NCBI GenBank assembly: GCA_016934895.1 | Contig: JAFGRZ010000265.1 | Coordinates: 1-9,016 of the forward strand | Origin: Candidatus Aminicenantota bacterium | Lineage (GTDB): Bacteria > Acidobacteriota > Aminicenantia > Aminicenantales > UBA8522 | Reading direction: 5' to 3' | DNA length: 9,016 nt | Shown: positions 7,115 through 9,016 of the stretch, piece by piece | Numbering within the stretch: the stretch's first letter is position 1 | Layout of the letters: each line of letters opens with the position of its first letter | The notes under the pieces: model-generated | The model's database searches: none | The model's input: only the letters and a program-made list of their open reading frames with translations | Told to the model about the DNA's origin: nothing | Program-made: the position numbers and the translations under genes

Positions 7115-8737
7115 TTGTCGACCAACCAGAAATATCGAAGCGTAGAGATCGATCAGCTCCTCACCAAGGGAAGAAAACAGGGCTATCTTCTTTTTGAGGA
7201 AATCGACAAGACATTCCACGAGGAGACGGGCTCGGAAGAGAATTTTGACCAGTTCCTCAGCTCGATGGATGATTATGGGATCAAAATACTCGGCTTCAAA
7301 AAGACCGCACGCCCCTTCAAGAAAGAGAGGGGCGACCAAGCCGGCAGCCCGGGGCTGGAGCGGACCACCGACCCGGTCAAGCTTTATCTCCGCGAGATGG
7401 GCAACATCTCTCTGCTCACACGGGAGGGTGAAATCGCCATCGCCCGGGAGATCGAACGCGGGGAAAAATCGATCATCAAGGCCCTCTCCAAGACCCGTCT
7501 GGTCCTCAATAACGTCCTTGCCTTGGAGGAGCAGATCAAGACAAACCTTCTCGTCTTTCTGGAGATGTTCGATCTCAGCGACGACGAAATCACCGAGGAC
7601 CGGCTGGAGGAAAAGAAAGAGGAGGTCCTGTCTAAAATCAAAAAGGTCCGGGCTCTCTGCCGGAAGTTAGACAAGATTCCCAGCACCAGGAAATACAATC
7701 TCGCCCGCGGCCGGATCATCGTTATGATGAGCCGTCTGATCCGGGAGCTCAATATCCGGCCGGGCGAACGGGAACGGATCATCGATTCCCTGCGGTCGAA
7801 CCTGAGAAAGATCAACGATCTCGAAGACGCCAAGGAAGAACTCAGCCTCTCCCTCAGACGGGCTCGGGGAAAAAAGAGTCAGGCCGCCCTGAAAGAAAAA
7901 CTCAGGGTGGTCAGCAAGAGGACCCGGGCTTTCCACACAGAGGTCGGGCTCGATGCCCAGAACCTGAGGAAAACCCTCCGCGCGATCACCACAGGAAAGA
8001 AGATCAGCGACCAGGCTAAAAAGGAGCTTGTGGCGGCCAACCTGAGGCTGGTCGTCTCCATCGCCAAGAAATACAGCAACCGGGGCCTTCAGTTCCTTGA
8101 CCTCATCCAGGAAGGGAATATGGGCCTGATGAAAGCGGTCGACAAATTCGAGTACCGGCGGGGGTACAAGTTCTCGACCTATGCCACTTGGTGGATCCGC
8201 CAGGCCATCACCCGGGCGATCGCCGACCAGGCCCGGACCATCCGGATCCCCGTCCACATGATTGAAACCATTAACAAACTTATCCGGGTGTCCCGCGGCT
8301 TGGTCCAGGAGATCGGCCGGGAACCGACGAGCGAGGAGATCGCTAGAAAATTGGACATGCCGGTGAACAAGGTCCGCAAGATCATCAAGATCGCCCAGGA
8401 GCCGATCTCTCTCGAAACCCCCATCGGCGAGGAGGAAGACAGCCACCTCGGGGATTTCATCGAGGACAAGTTGATGCCTTCGCCTCCCGACACGGTCATC
8501 CATATCAACCTTCGTGAACAGATCGAGGAAGCCCTCAAGTCCTTGACCGAAAGAGAGGCCAAGGTCCTGAAGATGCGCTTCGGGCTGGGGGACGGAAACG
8601 AGCACACCCTGGAAGAGGTCGGACAGCAGTTCAAGGTCACCCGTGAACGGATCCGCCAGATCGAAGCCAAAGCCCTACGCAAGCTCAAGCATCCCAGCCG
8701 GAGCCGGAAGCTCCGCTCCTTCACCAACAACCATTAA
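7115..8737 (+). CDS. rpoD: RNA polymerase primary sigma factor RpoD (sigma-70 family, group 1)
   Basis: RpoD directs core RNA polymerase to housekeeping promoters. From TTG 7115 the protein is 540 aa. A region 1.1-like segment (SVEIDQLLTKGRKQGYLLFE) starts near residue 9. Region 1.2 follows, with DPVKLYLREMG at 86 to 96. A long, basic, helical non-conserved region comes next, then region 2 from about 307 (AANLRLVVSIAKKYSNRGL, DLIQEGNMGLMKAVDKFEY, YKFSTYATWWIRQAITRAI). Regions 3.0 and 3.1 are IPVHMIETINKL and EPTSEEIARKL, and region 4 has LTEREAKVLKMRFGLGDG and the HTH around TLEEVGQQF and VTRERIRQIEAKAL from about 497. Residues that read the -10 and -35 boxes look standard, in keeping with the consensus-like promoters seen in this window. 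It is transcribed with dnaG and probably also from the promoter at 7083 to 7091. The frame is three codons longer if GTG 7106 is used. Confidence 0.98.
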   Translation: MSTNQKYRSVEIDQLLTKGRKQGYLLFEEIDKTFHEETGSEENFDQFLSSMDDYGIKILGFKKTARPFKKERGDQAGSPGLERTTDPVKLYLREMGNISLLTREGEIAIAREIERGEKSIIKALSKTRLVLNNVLALEEQIKTNLLVFLEMFDLSDDEITEDRLEEKKEEVLSKIKKVRALCRKLDKIPSTRKYNLARGRIIVMMSRLIRELNIRPGERERIIDSLRSNLRKINDLEDAKEELSLSLRRARGKKSQAALKEKLRVVSKRTRAFHTEVGLDAQNLRKTLRAITTGKKISDQAKKELVAANLRLVVSIAKKYSNRGLQFLDLIQEGNMGLMKAVDKFEYRRGYKFSTYATWWIRQAITRAIADQARTIRIPVHMIETINKLIRVSRGLVQEIGREPTSEEIARKLDMPVNKVRKIIKIAQEPISLETPIGEEEDSHLGDFIEDKLMPSPPDTVIHINLREQIEEALKSLTEREAKVLKMRFGLGDGNEHTLEEVGQQFKVTRERIRQIEAKALRKLKHPSRSRKLRSFTNNH

Positions 8738-9016
8738 GTTAATTGAAGAGGGGACGTTCCCCATATGTAGCTCTATGCCGAAAAGTGTGATTGATGCGAG
8801 GTTGGGAAGGAGGGCAGCCACAGTCTGCCGCAGCGACCATTGAGGGTTTAGCCTCCCCGAGGCGGTCTTCAAGGGAACCCCGGGCGGCGAGGATGTCTGA
8901 GCACGCGAGCAAAAAAAAAGAGAGGATAGTCTGGTTAGACTTAACAACCTGAGAAAAGCAAGACGATATTTGCGAGTTCCGCAGCCGCCGAGAAGAGCGT
9001 TGAGGGGACGGCGTTA
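8738..9016. other. Gene-free right end: structured, repeat-like region downstream of rpoD
   Basis: No convincing gene is visible; the short frames here lack ribosome sites and family motifs. Inverted repeats are dense: GGGGA/TCCCC at 8750 to 8762, GGCAG/CTGCC at 8813 to 8829, an outer GGGTT/AACCC stem (8844 to 8848 with 8876 to 8880) enclosing GCCTC-CCC-GAGGC (8851 to 8863), and GGCGGC (8883 to 8888) complementary to GCCGCC (8984 to 8989). GAGGGGACG occurs at 8748 and again at 9002. Nine A residues run from 8911. No hairpin is followed by a T run, so no intrinsic terminator for rpoD is seen. It may be a dispersed repeat or transposase-associated structured element, or a non-coding RNA; the right edge cuts it off. 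Confidence 0.45.

Noticed and set aside
7667..8605. 312-codon minus-strand frame opposite rpoD
   Set aside because: It mirrors the rpoD coding sequence and has no ribosome site or recognisable motif.
8750..8762. GGGGA-CGT-TCCCC hairpin as the rpoD terminator
   Set aside because: Only five pairs and no T tract follows.
8790..8840. Resemblance to small SRP RNA (GGAAGG followed by GCAGCC)
   Set aside because: The conserved GGTCAG segment and a properly flanked GGAA tetraloop are missing, and the pairing around it does not form the SRP helix.
8911..8919. A9 run read as a T9 terminator on the minus strand
   Set aside because: No GC-rich hairpin precedes it on the minus strand, and no minus-strand gene is seen to its right.
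8675..8947. 90-codon minus-strand frame downstream of rpoD
   Set aside because: It overlaps the rpoD end, has no Shine-Dalgarno or known motif, and lies in repeat-like sequence.

Overview
This window looks like a chromosomal segment from a GC-rich, Gram-negative (diderm) bacterium. lpxC implies lipid A and an outer membrane, and rpoD is a full group 1 sigma factor with bacterial housekeeping promoters around it. The gene order and protein style would fit an uncultured lineage such as Acidobacteriota/Aminicenantota or a deltaproteobacterial relative. That placement is only an impression; no 16S or other phylogenetic marker was tested.

Minus strand, positions 1 to 4258. A tight operon reads TPR protein (GTG at 3315), then glmU (2812 to 1541), then glmS (from 1541, running off the left edge). 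The junctions are ATGA (TPR/glmU) and TAATG (glmU/glmS), so the three genes are probably translationally coupled. A near-consensus promoter with 17-bp spacing lies just before the TPR gene, and a perfect 10-bp inverted repeat covers its -10 box. Upstream, lpxC (4258 to 3392) has its own promoter. This half serves the cell envelope: GlmS makes glucosamine-6-P, GlmU acetylates glucosamine-1-P towards UDP-GlcNAc, and LpxC commits UDP-GlcNAc derivatives to lipid A.

Plus strand, positions 4479 to 8737. larB, a nickel-pincer cofactor enzyme, stands alone and may be leaderless from GTG 4515. It is followed by dnaG (5352 to 7085) and rpoD (TTG 7115 to 8737), the classic replication-primase/primary-sigma pair. 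A consensus-like promoter lies before dnaG, and an extended -10 promoter built over the dnaG stop codon lies before rpoD.

Right end, 8738 to 9016. No gene is visible. The stretch has several nested inverted repeats, a 9-A run and a repeated GAGGGGACG near both ends. It looks like a structured or repeat-type element rather than a terminator.

The most unusual points are in the amino-sugar operon. The N-terminal uridylyltransferase half of GlmU has lost its nucleotide and metal motifs while the acetyltransferase half is fully conserved. GlmS carries Tyr where the glutamine-binding Asp is expected. I found no phage, CRISPR, tRNA or defence system in the window.
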